A DNA stretch of 64,000 nucleotides from G963422745 sp963422745 (GCA_963422745.1 OY730477.1:186001-250000); one strand, 5' to 3'; counted from the first letter of the stretch, positions 9,332-17,559 are shown. The notes: generated from the letters alone by a model not told the origin. Program-made: numbers and translations.

Positions 9332-9924
9332 TGGGTCACACCCGCAACGAGCCGCTGCATCCACACGAATCCGACGGTGTCGAGAACCAAGCCACCTACC
9401 AAAAATGCGACACCGGGGCCGGTGGTGACGAGAACGGCCGTGGTGGACGGATCGAGAACGAACAACGCAGCGAGGAACCCCAAGGGCGCCAAGGTGAGCA
9501 CCAGAGCCGAGGCCCGGGACTGAGACGCCAGTGCGGCGATCTCTCGTTCGAGTTCGGACCGTTCCCGCAGGGTGGCTGCGGTACGATCCAGGGTGTCTGC
9601 CAGCGCGGCGCCCGTGAGACTGCCCATTTCGAGGACCGAGCACAACAATGTTGCGTCACCGTGGTCGATCTCAACAGCCCAGTCCCTAAGAGCTTCTGAA
9701 AGTGTGGCACCGTGCTCGGTCCGCCGCAGCGCCTGGGCCAGCGACCGTCCCGCGGGAGTTCCTGCTTGGAGGGCGTCGGAGAGTGCCCCGTGGAGGTTGT
9801 GCCCACTGCGAAGGGACCGGGCGACGACCTCAATCACGTCGGGCAGGTCGCGCAACAGCGCCATGCGGTTCCGAGCGCGCAACGCCCAGGCAGGTAAGAA
9901 GTGGTGCGGCTCAAACGCCATCAT
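9328..9924 (-). CDS. tadB: TadB-like inner membrane platform protein
   Basis: This 198-residue protein contains one type II secretion F domain (LLRDLPDVIEVVARSLRSG near residues 24-42, then SVLEMGSLTGAALADTLDR) and two C-terminal membrane helices. It is shorter than classical TadB (about 300 residues) because the N-terminal helices are absent. Its start lies inside the last 14 bases of cpaF, and its stop overlaps the tadC start, so the genes are tightly coupled. A second ATG follows directly and could be the true start. Confidence 0.83.
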   Translation of the reverse strand: MMAFEPHHFLPAWALRARNRMALLRDLPDVIEVVARSLRSGHNLHGALSDALQAGTPAGRSLAQALRRTEHGATLSEALRDWAVEIDHGDATLLCSVLEMGSLTGAALADTLDRTAATLRERSELEREIAALASQSRASALVLTLAPLGFLAALFVLDPSTTAVLVTTGPGVAFLVGGLVLDTVGFVWMQRLVAGVTQ

Positions 9925-10996
9925 CTGAGCCGATCAGGAACTCGATCCTCGCCGGGGCCACTACTGAGGCAACTGAGGCGATGCGCCGGGCGCCAGCGGC
10001 AGTTCTTTTGACATGGACCACCGCGTCAACGGCTGCCGCGATCTGCTCGCGCAGAGCGTCGAGGTTCAGATTATCGCCGGCGAGTATGGCGAGCGTCTCT
10101 AGTCGCCTGAGCGCGTCCCTCGGACCGTTGGCGTGGATCGTAGACAGGCAACCTCGGTGACCGGTGTTGAGTGCTCCTATGAGATCAAGTGCTTCGGCAC
10201 CTCGTACTTCCCCTACCACCAAGCGATCCGGACGCATGCGTAAGGCGTTGCGGACAAGGTCCCGAACCGTGAGCTGACCACCACCCTCCGCCGACTCCGG
10301 CCGTGTTTCTAGGCGCACTACATGGGGATGTGGGAGCCTTAGCTCGGCGGCGTCCTCAACGGTGATGATCCGGCTTGAGGAATCCACGAGGGCGGCCATC
10401 GTGTTGAGCAGCGTCGTCTTACCCGCACCGGTTCCGCCACTAACAACCGTGTTCGCACCGTCTTCAATCAATCCCCGAAGGATGTCGGCAGTTTCGGTGT
10501 CGGCAAAGGACTCAATCGTGACCTCCCGGAGCACGAACCTTCGGACGGTAACGTAGGGTCCGTCTACGGCGACCGGCGGTACCACGATGTTGACACGGCT
10601 ACCGTCGGCAAGGCGACCGTCGACCTGGGGGGAAAGCTGATCCACCCTTCTCCCGATCGGCGCCACCATACGTTCGACCACCCTGTCGATTTCGTCGCGG
10701 TCCAACTCAAGGGTTGTGCGTTCCAGGCGACCTCGGCGCTCGATCCATACCGGACCGGGACCATTGATCATCACCTCGCTTACAGTGGGATCGCCGAACA
10801 ATGAATCGAGCCGTCCGAGCCCTTCGGTTCGAGCCAGCACAGCGGAGCAAAGCCGGTCACGTTCGCCACCGGGCATAAGCGGATCCCGGCGAGCAACAAC
10901 CTCTTTGACCGCGGCCGCGGTGATCGGCCCGCCCCGGTCCAGGAGTTCTCGATGCAGCGCGGCCACCCTGGCGCGGTCCGGTCCTGTCACGATCAC
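9911..10996 (-). CDS. cpaF: CpaF/TadA pilus assembly ATPase
   Basis: This 361-residue secretion ATPase powers pilus assembly. The P-loop SGGTGAGKTTLL is at about 186-197, the Asp box is around the VGEVRGAEALDL stretch, and the His box contains STIHANGPRDALRRLETL. The N-terminal domain includes the GDPTVSEVMINGP signature found in TadA/CpaF. The GTG start overlaps the tadZ stop by 4 bases. It lies in the order tadZ-cpaF-tadB-tadC-pilin-tadE, a minimal actinobacterial tad locus that lacks a prepilin peptidase in this window. Confidence 0.93.
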   Translation of the reverse strand: MIVTGPDRARVAALHRELLDRGGPITAAAVKEVVARRDPLMPGGERDRLCSAVLARTEGLGRLDSLFGDPTVSEVMINGPGPVWIERRGRLERTTLELDRDEIDRVVERMVAPIGRRVDQLSPQVDGRLADGSRVNIVVPPVAVDGPYVTVRRFVLREVTIESFADTETADILRGLIEDGANTVVSGGTGAGKTTLLNTMAALVDSSSRIITVEDAAELRLPHPHVVRLETRPESAEGGGQLTVRDLVRNALRMRPDRLVVGEVRGAEALDLIGALNTGHRGCLSTIHANGPRDALRRLETLAILAGDNLNLDALREQIAAAVDAVVHVKRTAAGARRIASVASVVAPARIEFLIGSDDGV

Positions 10997-11637
10997 GCTG
11001 GCAACACAACTGAACGCAGCGACCGGGGAAGGCGAGTGATGAGCAATCCGGCATCAACCGCCCGGGCCACAGCCGGATCAGTGATCAGGTGACACCACAC
11101 CGGCACACCAGCCGCTGCGGCCACATCAGTTGGACGCAGGGAACGCCCCGGCTCGGAGATGACCACAAGACGCGTGCCGGGGTCGAGGCGACCGAGACGT
11201 CTGACACTTAAGTAGCAGGTCCGCGTGACGCACACGGAAACGCCAGATTGCCACCACGCTTCGTCGCGGTCGCGCACTCCGGCGTCGACCACCACCGGGC
11301 GAGTCCCCCCAGCAAGCACCGCTACCAGAAGTTCGAGACGCTCCGTCATTGAGTCGCCAGCACCGCGATGAAGCAGCGAAAGATTCGGCGTGATCGTCGT
11401 TTCGAGCCCCGATAGGGCACTCACCGGCGCGTCGATCCCCGCCGCCAACCAGTCCGACACACCGGGGCCGCTCGGTTCAGGGACTCCGAGCACCGCCGGT
11501 TGGTCTCCCATGAGGTCAACCAGAAGGGTCTTTTGGGTCTGGGCGCTTCGAGCAGCTAGCGCGGCCGACACAACAGAAGTACCAACACCGCCCTTAGCCG
11601 ACCAGCATACGTACAACACAAGATTCTCCCGAGACAT
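10993..11637 (-). CDS. TadZ/CpaE-like ATPase of the tad locus
   Basis: This 214-residue ParA/MinD-superfamily protein starts at the ATG at 11637. Its deviant Walker A motif reads AKGGVGTSVV (residues 14-23), with Thr-Ser in place of the usual Lys-Thr, as in many actinobacterial septum-site or CpaE-like proteins. It lacks the receiver domain that CpaE has in Caulobacter. It is the first gene of the tad operon, where it would place the pilus machine in the cell. Given the missing P-loop lysine, ATP hydrolysis is doubtful. Confidence 0.75.
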   Translation of the reverse strand: MSRENLVLYVCWSAKGGVGTSVVSAALAARSAQTQKTLLVDLMGDQPAVLGVPEPSGPGVSDWLAAGIDAPVSALSGLETTITPNLSLLHRGAGDSMTERLELLVAVLAGGTRPVVVDAGVRDRDEAWWQSGVSVCVTRTCYLSVRRLGRLDPGTRLVVISEPGRSLRPTDVAAAAGVPVWCHLITDPAVARAVDAGLLITRLPRSLRSVVLPA

Positions 11638-11648
11638 TGGGATTACCG

Positions 11649-11752
11649 AGGGAAGTTACGGAATCTCGATCGTCGGTCCGTATGCACCAGAACCGAAGGC
11701 GAACAAGTCACCAGGGAAGTTACGCGGGGATCATCAAAGACCCCGATCGGGG
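11649..11752. promoter_or_regulatory. direct repeat and palindrome upstream of the tad operon
   Basis: The 12-base sequence AGGGAAGTTACG occurs at 11649-11660 and 11713-11724 (64 bases apart), just upstream of the tadZ ATG at 11637. The perfect palindrome CCCCGATCGGGG lies at 11741-11752. Together they could be operator sites for the tad operon. No good -10/-35 pair was found, so the role is inferred from position only. Confidence 0.35.
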
Positions 11753-11915
11753 AAGGTCACAAGCTTCAAGCCGAGCACGCCGACCCTAACTATTGCCCTT
11801 TGACAATGCCAACATTAATTAACTGAGCCAACCTAGATTGACCCGACGGACCCGGCCGCATGGCCGCATTCAAACTAACCCGTCTCATGATTGACCCGGG
11901 CACCGGTCGCGCGTT

Positions 11916-12053
11916 CTAGTTGCCGCGCGTGCTAGTTGCCGCTGCGTGGCCCGATGACATCGTGTCACACACTTGAGCTTGTATGCGCAGGAATAGGACG
12001 CTCCGGCGGGAGCGGACCCGGGACGTCGCGTCACACACTTGAGCTTGTGTGCG
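11916..12053. repeat. local direct repeats in the tad-tRNA gap
   Basis: Two different repeats lie here. CTAGTTGCCGC occurs at 11916-11926 and 11932-11942 (16 apart). GTCACACACTTGAGCTTGT occurs at 11964-11982 and 12030-12048 (66 apart), with matching flanks. They lie in the otherwise gene-poor stretch 11753-12230, where I see no supported gene on either strand. Confidence 0.8.
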
Positions 12054-12230
12054 TAGGGGATGCGGGACCTTGCGAACCCACACGTTGCGGCTTGACAGCC
12101 GGGCGGCTAAGCCAACCTAGCTGCAAGTTTCATTTGGAACTTCAGCTGTTGGAACGCAGAAACCGAAGGCGCGACAATCAACCACCAACGTGGGCGTTCG
12201 GATTTGTAGGCGAGAAGACCTTGGTGCGCC

Positions 12231-12311
12231 TCAGGTGTCGCGGACCTTGCGGGCCAGGATCGCCAATAGAAGCCCTAACACCACAAACAAGATGAGCCGT
12301 TTCTTGGACAT
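12231..12311 (-). CDS. possible 26-residue single-helix membrane peptide
   Basis: An ATG at 12311 opens a 26-codon frame that ends in TGA at 12231. It encodes a Lys/Arg start (MSKKR), a hydrophobic core LILFVVLGLLLAILA, and a basic end ARKVRDT. This is the layout of a real small inner-membrane peptide with positive charges on both sides. Upstream there is only a weak AAGAG. It lies between the tad operon and the sigma factor on the same strand. No family is recognised, and chance cannot be excluded at this length. Confidence 0.4.
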   Translation of the reverse strand: MSKKRLILFVVLGLLLAILARKVRDT

Positions 12312-12435
12312 GCTCTTAGGTTACCGGCGGATCACTCATTGTGACACTGTCAATACCATCGGCGGTCGAGTCAGTTGGTCCAACGAGATCTGCTCGCCGG
12401 AACCGTGATCAGGTGACGGCGATACCCTTGCCTGC

Positions 12436-12531
12436 GGAGGTGTCCGAGCGCCTGGTGGGCTCCCCCGCCTTCAAAGCGGGCGGGACGGGTGATCCCTGTC
12501 CGGCGGGTTCGATTCCCGTCCACCTCCGCCA
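12436..12531 (+). tRNA. selC: tRNA-Sec (anticodon TCA)
   Basis: This selenocysteine tRNA of about 96 bases has encoded CCA (GCCA at 12528-12531). The acceptor begins GGAGGTG and pairs with CACCTCC at 12521-12527. The anticodon stem CCCGC/GCGGG frames the loop CTTCAAA, with TCA at 12471-12473. A long variable arm (around 12481-12501) and T-loop TTCGATT (12508-12514) follow. Acceptor plus T stem gives the 13-pair helix that bacterial SelB recognises. selA and selB are 12 kb away in the same window. Its 3' part from 12483 is copied again at 12618. Confidence 0.95.
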
Positions 12532-12752
12532 CCGAACCGGTACGCCATCGCCACGGAGACAATCCCCCGGCTGATTGAGACTTACACGCTCAACAAGTCA
12601 CGTGCACCAGTGTCCGAGGACGGGTGATCCCTGTCCGGCGGGTTCGATTCCCGTCCACCTCCGCCACCGAACCGGTACGCCATCGCCACGGAGACAATCC
12701 CCCGGCTGATTGAGACTTACACGCTCAACAAGTCACGTGCACCAGTGTCCGA
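12483..12752. repeat. perfect 135-base tandem duplication across tRNA-Sec and the sigma gene end
   Basis: Bases 12483-12617 and 12618-12752 are identical by reading. Each unit holds the 3' half of tRNA-Sec (from the variable arm), the spacer, and the last codons of the sigma-factor gene. The 10-base sequence GGACGGGTGA begins both units and occurs a third time at 12753-12762 inside the sigma gene, so recombination between tRNA and sigma-gene copies of this short homology explains the event. The left unit completes tRNA-Sec and the right unit completes the sigma gene. The leftovers are a headless tRNA half (12618-12666) and a sigma 3' remnant (12582-12617). Confidence 0.95.
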
Positions 12753-13655
12753 GGACGGGTGACGCAGCTTGGACATGGCACGGGCTTCGATCTGGCGAAT
12801 GCGTTCGCGAGTGAGGTTGAAATGCTCGCCCACCTCTTCAAGTGTGCGTGGCTCACCCCGGTCCAGCCCGAAACGCAACTTCAGGATCTCGCGCTCGCGA
12901 TCGTCGAGCGGTGCCAACAACCGGGTGATCTCCTCGGGCAACAACGACGTGGCGGCTACCTCAAATGGAGAGTCCGCACCCCGATCCTCCACGACATCTC
13001 CGAGTTCGGCGTCTCCGTCGTCACGCAACGGGTCCGACAACGACAACGGCTCGGCTGCGAACCGTAATGCTTCGATGACCTTCTCCTCGGGCATCTCGAC
13101 CTCTTCAGCCAACTCGATCAGGGTGGCTGGGCGACCGTGCTTGAGTTCAAGGCGTGAGCGGGCCTTCGTCAGACGTGCCAGGGTGTCACCTGCATGAACC
13201 GGAAGGCGTATCGTGCGACCGGTGTTGGCGATACCACGGGTGATCGCCTGGCGGATCCACCAGGTGGCATAGGTAGAGAACTTGAATCCCTTGCGCCAGT
13301 CGAATTTCTCGACGGCGTGCATCAGGCCGAGGTTTCCCTCTTGGATCAGATCAAGAAGCGGCAAACCCGAAGCCTGATATTTCTTGGCGATTGACACGAC
13401 CAGCCGTAGGTTGCACTGCACGAACTTGCGTTCTGCGACTTCGCCATTCCTGGATATGCGCCGCAGGGTACGCTTGCGGGATGGTGTGAGAACCGAATCC
13501 GGGCATTCAAGCTCACCGCGAGCCTCAACACCCTTTTCGATCCGTTGCGCAAGGTGAACCTCGTCTTCTCTGGTTAGAAGGGTGTACTGGCCGATATCGG
13601 TGAGATAGAGACGGACGAGATCCTCTTCGTGGCGCTCGACTCTCTCCTTCGCCAA
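12717..13655 (-). CDS. RpoD-family RNA polymerase sigma factor
   Basis: This 312-residue group 1/2 sigma-70 protein starts at a TTG at 13655, backed by a strong GAGGGAGGGG Shine-Dalgarno 6 bases upstream. Region 1.2 begins near EEDLVRLYLTDIGQYTLLT. Region 2 contains DLIQEGNLGLMHAVEKFDW and STYATWWIRQAI, which match the -10 recognition helix. Region 4 contains the helix-turn-helix TLEEVGEHFNLTRERIRQIE. There is no long N-terminal region 1.1, so it is likely a HrdB/SigB-like paralogue rather than the main RpoD, though this is uncertain. Its last codons lie in the 135-base duplication but its frame is intact. Confidence 0.9.
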   Translation of the reverse strand: MAKERVERHEEDLVRLYLTDIGQYTLLTREDEVHLAQRIEKGVEARGELECPDSVLTPSRKRTLRRISRNGEVAERKFVQCNLRLVVSIAKKYQASGLPLLDLIQEGNLGLMHAVEKFDWRKGFKFSTYATWWIRQAITRGIANTGRTIRLPVHAGDTLARLTKARSRLELKHGRPATLIELAEEVEMPEEKVIEALRFAAEPLSLSDPLRDDGDAELGDVVEDRGADSPFEVAATSLLPEEITRLLAPLDDREREILKLRFGLDRGEPRTLEEVGEHFNLTRERIRQIEARAMSKLRHPSSDTGARDLLSV

Positions 13656-13698
13656 CGGACCCCTCCCTCAAGAGATGCGATCACTCAACGATACCGAG

Positions 13699-14193
13699 TC
13701 AACACTGTTGCCCAACCGGTGTTACAAAGTGAATCTCGGCGGGAAGTGCAGCGGACTGCCTGACTTGTTCAGACCGGGCTGTATCAAGATCGACCATGAG
13801 AAAATCGAGTGCTCTTCTTAGTGCTCCATCCGTGTTGGGGTCACAAACTGCTCGCAGTGCCTGAATCTGAGATCTCAGCAGATCCACGAGAGCGCTCGCA
13901 ACGCCAACGTGATCACCAGAGGTAGTCGCGAGATCCTCGAGCAAGGCTCTAGTCAGTTCGTTCGCCGGAAACCCATGCGGATCATGCACCAACGATCCGT
14001 CCAACAGGACCGAATCGGGCCGGATCTCAGCAAAGTGCAGCACATGCCAACCAAGCTGGCGGCTTGTTCGGGCTAGCCACACGGCATCCGCTGGATCATC
14101 CACACAGCGCACCCACCCACCGAACAATTTGAACAGTCGGGCCGTGGCCCACTGCAGGGAGCCACCAGCGCGCGCATTGTCTTGCGCATTCAC
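13699..14193 (-). CDS. conserved-looking protein of unknown function
   Basis: This 164-residue predicted soluble, mostly helical protein starts at the GTG at 14193. Its first part (LQWATARLFKLFGGWV, then ARTSRQLGWHVLHFAE) resembles small actinobacterial ferritin-like helical proteins in which Trp-His pairs are conserved. I do not recognise a defined family and see no complete metal-binding set. It lies between nadE and the sigma gene on the same strand, 43 bases upstream of the sigma start, so it may be cotranscribed. The 124 bases to the nadE stop hold nothing I can assign. Confidence 0.6.
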   Translation of the reverse strand: MNAQDNARAGGSLQWATARLFKLFGGWVRCVDDPADAVWLARTSRQLGWHVLHFAEIRPDSVLLDGSLVHDPHGFPANELTRALLEDLATTSGDHVGVASALVDLLRSQIQALRAVCDPNTDGALRRALDFLMVDLDTARSEQVRQSAALPAEIHFVTPVGQQC

Positions 14194-14317
14194 AAGAGCT
14201 TCGCCCGGTTCGTTGATACCTCAATGATCAATGCCGTCTTGGTTGTTGCCATTGGACACCGTGGCATGCCGCCAACAAACGAAGCCTGGTTTGCCTGGTT
14301 GGTCGCGGTCACCGTTC

Positions 14318-16147
14318 TCATCGCCGATAGTGGTTGACGATCGGCATACGGCGATCGCGTCCGAACGCCTTAGAGCTGATCCGAGGGCCGTGCGGGGATT
14401 GGCGACGCTTGTACTCAGAGTTGCTAACGAGACCACAGATATGGCGGATCATCTCGGGATCCGCACCGTCGATTTCGAGTTCGAGGATCTCGGCCACGCT
14501 GCGATCTTGTTCAACGTAGGCTTGAAGTATCGGATCAAGAACCGTGTAGGCAGGAAGCGACTGATCGTCACGTTGATCCGGTGCGAGTTCCGCGGAAGGA
14601 GCCTTGGCCAGAATCGCCTCTGGAATCCACGGACCCGTTTCACGGGCATTACGCCAAGCACACAGTTCATAGACCCGCAGCTTCCACACGTCCTTGATCA
14701 CGGCGAACGCACCAGCCGTGTCACCGAAGAGCGTGGAGTACCCAACCGCGGCCTCACTCTTGTTGCCAGTGGTGAGCACCAACAGGTTGTGTTCGTTGGC
14801 GAGCGCCATCAGTACCAGACCGCGCACTCTGGACTGAATGTTCTGGTCGGTGACATTACCTGTATTGATTCGTTCGGCACGCATGTGCGGGGCGAGCATG
14901 TCGCCCAGCGCCTTGTGGGCCGGTTCGATGGAAACGATGCGGGCAACTATGCCGAGGTTGCGGGCAAGTTGTTCGGCGTCCGTGACCGAATGAGCACTTG
15001 AGTGGCGCGACGGCATGAGTACGCCGTAGACATTGCTGGCCCCCAGTGCGTCCACCGCGACGGCTGCCACCATCGACGAATCGACTCCGCCAGACAAACC
15101 AACACAGACCTGGCGATACCCACTCTTTTCGACGTAGTCGCGCACACCGAGCACCAAGGCGCTCCATTCCTGTGATAGCGCCGCCATTGGGGCAAACATC
15201 GGACCCTCGAGCCGCGTCCGCCGCTCCGGTCGCGCCCGTGTCACGATCGTGGACCTGCGCGGTGTTTGGACCGAAGACGCTTCGGCAACGGTAACGTCAA
15301 AGATGTTCAGCGATTCGGTGAACGACGCACACCGCGCGCTCACGTAGGCGCCGTTGATACCTGGGCTGACCACGAAGGATCCACCATCGAAAACCAGTTC
15401 GTCCTGGCCGCCAACCAGGTTGGTGTAGACGATTGGAAGACCGGACTCGTTGACCCTGGCGCAGATCACCCGTTCACGGATCTGCTGTTTGCCGGTGCGA
15501 AATGGGGAACCGTTGATGTTGAACACCAGACGGGCCCCAAGACGAGCGAGTTGTGCCACCGGTCCTTCACGGACCCATGAGTCTTCGCACACGGTTATCC
15601 CGACCATCACCCCACCGATTACAAACAGCTCGGGCGCGTGGTCACCGGGTCGGAAATGACGTAGTTCGTCGAATACGTCGTAGTTGGGCAGGTGCTTCTT
15701 GTGGTAAATCCCGAAGATCTTCCCTGCTCCGCACACGGCGACCGCGTTCGTGGCTCTTACCCCAGCGCGAAGTTCGCTGCCACCATCAAACTCGTCTACC
15801 CCGCAAAGTTCGCCCATGCTGTGAAATTCGTCATCGTTGGGCACAGAACTGTCGTCCACACCTCGGCCTGCGTCAACGAACCCCACGATCGCGGGGGTTT
15901 GACCGGTGCCGGCTGCGAACTTCTCAAGAGCAGCTCGTGTGTCGGCAATGAAACCAGGCTTGAAGACGAGATCTTCTGGCGGGTAGCCGGTGAGCGCTAA
16001 CTCCGGAAAAGTGACCACATCGGCACCGGCTTCATCCGCCAGCGAGACGACGGCCAGCGCCCTGGACGTGTTGTTCTCAAGATCGCCGACCACCGAGTTG
16101 AATTGCGAGATGGCAACGCGTAGAGACCTCGGGCTTTCGGTCATCAT
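14318..16147 (-). CDS. nadE: glutamine-dependent NAD+ synthetase
   Basis: This enzyme makes NAD+ from nicotinate adenine dinucleotide, ATP and glutamine; it is 609 residues long. The N-terminal nitrilase-type glutaminase shows the catalytic triad: Glu49 in FPELALTGYPPEDL, a Lys at 150-151 in YHKKHLPNYDVFDE and Cys187 in GITVCEDSW. The C-terminal synthetase carries the P-loop SGGVDSS at 352-358. Residues 92-128 are an acidic segment (VDDSSVPNDDEFHS and following) where family members usually have a short loop, so an insertion of about 35 residues is likely. A second ATG follows the first. A perfect 12-base palindrome lies 10 bases upstream. Confidence 0.94.
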   Translation of the reverse strand: MMTESPRSLRVAISQFNSVVGDLENNTSRALAVVSLADEAGADVVTFPELALTGYPPEDLVFKPGFIADTRAALEKFAAGTGQTPAIVGFVDAGRGVDDSSVPNDDEFHSMGELCGVDEFDGGSELRAGVRATNAVAVCGAGKIFGIYHKKHLPNYDVFDELRHFRPGDHAPELFVIGGVMVGITVCEDSWVREGPVAQLARLGARLVFNINGSPFRTGKQQIRERVICARVNESGLPIVYTNLVGGQDELVFDGGSFVVSPGINGAYVSARCASFTESLNIFDVTVAEASSVQTPRRSTIVTRARPERRTRLEGPMFAPMAALSQEWSALVLGVRDYVEKSGYRQVCVGLSGGVDSSMVAAVAVDALGASNVYGVLMPSRHSSAHSVTDAEQLARNLGIVARIVSIEPAHKALGDMLAPHMRAERINTGNVTDQNIQSRVRGLVLMALANEHNLLVLTTGNKSEAAVGYSTLFGDTAGAFAVIKDVWKLRVYELCAWRNARETGPWIPEAILAKAPSAELAPDQRDDQSLPAYTVLDPILQAYVEQDRSVAEILELEIDGADPEMIRHICGLVSNSEYKRRQSPHGPRISSKAFGRDRRMPIVNHYRR

Positions 16148-16156
16148 CTCATGGTA

Positions 16157-16168
16157 TGAGGTACCTCA
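16157..16168. promoter_or_regulatory. palindrome upstream of nadE
   Basis: TGAGGTACCTCA is a perfect 12-base inverted repeat placed 10 bases before the nadE ATG at 16147. Its position over the 5' leader suits a repressor site. It does not match any NAD-regulator box that I can recall with confidence. Confidence 0.35.
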
Positions 16169-16195
16169 AACTATGGGGCCGTTGGCTCAAACCAG

Positions 16196-16225
16196 CACAG
16201 ATGCCCCTGTTCACAGATGCCCCTG
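16196..16225. repeat. 14-base direct repeat between nadE and glnII
   Basis: CACAGATGCCCCTG occurs at 16196-16209 and 16212-16225, 16 bases apart, in the 142-base gap between the nadE start and the glnII stop. Confidence 0.8.
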
Positions 16226-16261
16226 GTTGACTACAACACGGGGTGCCGGTCGGTTCGTTTA

Positions 16262-16283
16262 CCCAACATGTGACACTGTTGGG
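16262..16283 (-). terminator. stem-loop downstream of glnII
   Basis: CCCAACA at 16262-16268 pairs perfectly with TGTTGGG at 16277-16283 around an 8-base loop, 7 bases past the glnII stop. No U-run follows on the minus strand, so it may be a processing or Rho-linked structure rather than a classical terminator. Confidence 0.4.
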
Positions 16284-16289
16284 CAAGGC

Positions 16290-17303
16290 TCAGGACAGCG
16301 CTTCGCAGATCGTGTTCGTGAGCAGCGCGGTCACCACATACGGATCGGCGTTAGCGTTCGGGCGTCGATCTTCAATGTAGCCTCCACCGTCACGGGCAAC
16401 CTGCCACGGTATACGAATCGAAGCACCGCGGTCAGATACGCCATAACTGAACTGATCGTAGCGCTGCGTCTCGTGTGCACCGGTGAGTCGATCCTCAATG
16501 CCGGTGCCGTAACCGGCGAGATGCGCCTCGGGCTTACCAGGGGCACCCATCGCTTCGCACGCAGCGATGATTGAGTCATAGTTCTCGCGCATAGCCTTGG
16601 TGGAGAAATTCGTGTGCATTCCTGCGCCGTTCCAGTCACCCTTCATCGGCTTGGCTTCGATACTCACCTCAACTCGGTAGTTCTCGGCGAGTCGGAACAA
16701 CAGGTAGCGCGCCACCCAGAGTTGGTCGGCTGCAGCCACCGGGTTAATCGGACCTATCTGGAACTCCCACTGTCCGGGCATAACCTCGGCGTTGGTGCCA
16801 GAGATCGAAAGACCAGCATTGATACATGCAGTGGTGTGCTCCTCAATCAGGTCTCGACCGTAGATCTTGAGAGCGCCGACACCACAGTAGTAGGGGCCCT
16901 GGGGCGGCGGATACCCACTGGTCGGGAACCCTGCGGGCCACGCGGTCTGCGGGTTGATCAAGGTGTATTCCTGCTCAAGTCCGAAGAGGGGTTCTTGGTC
17001 GCCGTACTTGTCGAAAGCGGCCTGGACGTCAACACGGGTGTTGGTCTCGTGGGGGGTGAAATCGCCTGGAACCTGGGTTTGGCACAACACCAAGACGTTG
17101 TCACCGCCACGGATCGGGTCTGGACAAACAAAAACCGGGGCCAAAACGACATCGGAGTTCTCACCGGTCGCCTGATTCGTGCTTGACCCGTCATAGCCCC
17201 AGGTTCCGGGTTCTTGGCCGTTAGCGAGAATCTTGGTCTTGGACCTGATCTCCCGGGTCGGTTCGGTGCCGTCTATCCACATGTACTCAGCCCTGTAAAC
17301 CAT
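16290..17303 (-). CDS. glnII: glutamine synthetase type II
   Basis: This is the eukaryote-like GSII that makes glutamine from glutamate, ammonia and ATP; its 337 residues match the family. The N-terminal part has the GSII signature WGYDGSSTNQATGENSDVVL; the catalytic domain shows FGLEQEYTL, KPMKGDWNGAGMHTNFST and the C-terminal RIPWQVARDGGGYIEDRRPN. The ATG at 17303 is preceded by AAGGAAG. It is transcribed divergently from glnA across a 347-base gap, and a glnR-like gene lies beyond glnA. GSII is known in Frankia, Streptomyces and rhizobia but is less common than GSI. Confidence 0.96.
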   Translation of the reverse strand: MVYRAEYMWIDGTEPTREIRSKTKILANGQEPGTWGYDGSSTNQATGENSDVVLAPVFVCPDPIRGGDNVLVLCQTQVPGDFTPHETNTRVDVQAAFDKYGDQEPLFGLEQEYTLINPQTAWPAGFPTSGYPPPQGPYYCGVGALKIYGRDLIEEHTTACINAGLSISGTNAEVMPGQWEFQIGPINPVAAADQLWVARYLLFRLAENYRVEVSIEAKPMKGDWNGAGMHTNFSTKAMRENYDSIIAACEAMGAPGKPEAHLAGYGTGIEDRLTGAHETQRYDQFSYGVSDRGASIRIPWQVARDGGGYIEDRRPNANADPYVVTALLTNTICEALS

Positions 17304-17456
17304 GTCTGTCGCTTCCTTGTCGCTCGTTGTGGTTCATTCCGGTCGACCCGCGGGCTTCGTTGCACCGTGGTCGATGACCGAACCCGCAGCGTGGCAGTGC
17401 TTCGTTTCGATGCGGTTGCTTGATTGTAAAGGGACTGTGAACGACCCCGACCGGGT

Positions 17457-17559
17457 GTTCCGCCACACCGACTAGTGCAACATGCTCAACCCCACACCAA
17501 GTCGACACACCACCACCAGAAGCGTTCCGCCACACCGACTAGTGCAACATGCTCAACCC
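17457..17559. repeat. perfect 36-base direct repeat in the glnII-glnA divergent gap
   Basis: The 36-base sequence at 17457-17492 recurs without change at 17524-17559; the starts are 67 bases apart. Each copy contains ACTAGT and ends in CTCAACCC. The repeat sits in the middle of the 347-base gap between the two divergent glutamine synthetase starts, where shared control would act. No other gene is seen in this gap. Whether it is a regulatory element or one of the general spacer repeats of this chromosome is open. Confidence 0.9.

Noticed and set aside
11936..12295. 119-codon open frame on the plus strand
   Set aside because: It spans the local repeats, has repeated Cys/Gly-rich sequence from them and no start signal or domain.
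12618..12666. Second tRNA gene
   Set aside because: It has only the variable arm end, T arm and acceptor 3' strand; there is no D arm, anticodon arm or acceptor 5' strand.
17426..17442. GlnR box in the glnII-glnA gap
   Set aside because: GTAAA-N6-GTGAAC only partly fits the GTnAC-N6-GaAAC consensus and the half-site positions do not align well; too weak to call.
17457..17559. CRISPR array
   Set aside because: Only two copies of a 36-base repeat, no further repeats, no cas genes in the window, and every other gap has a different repeat.
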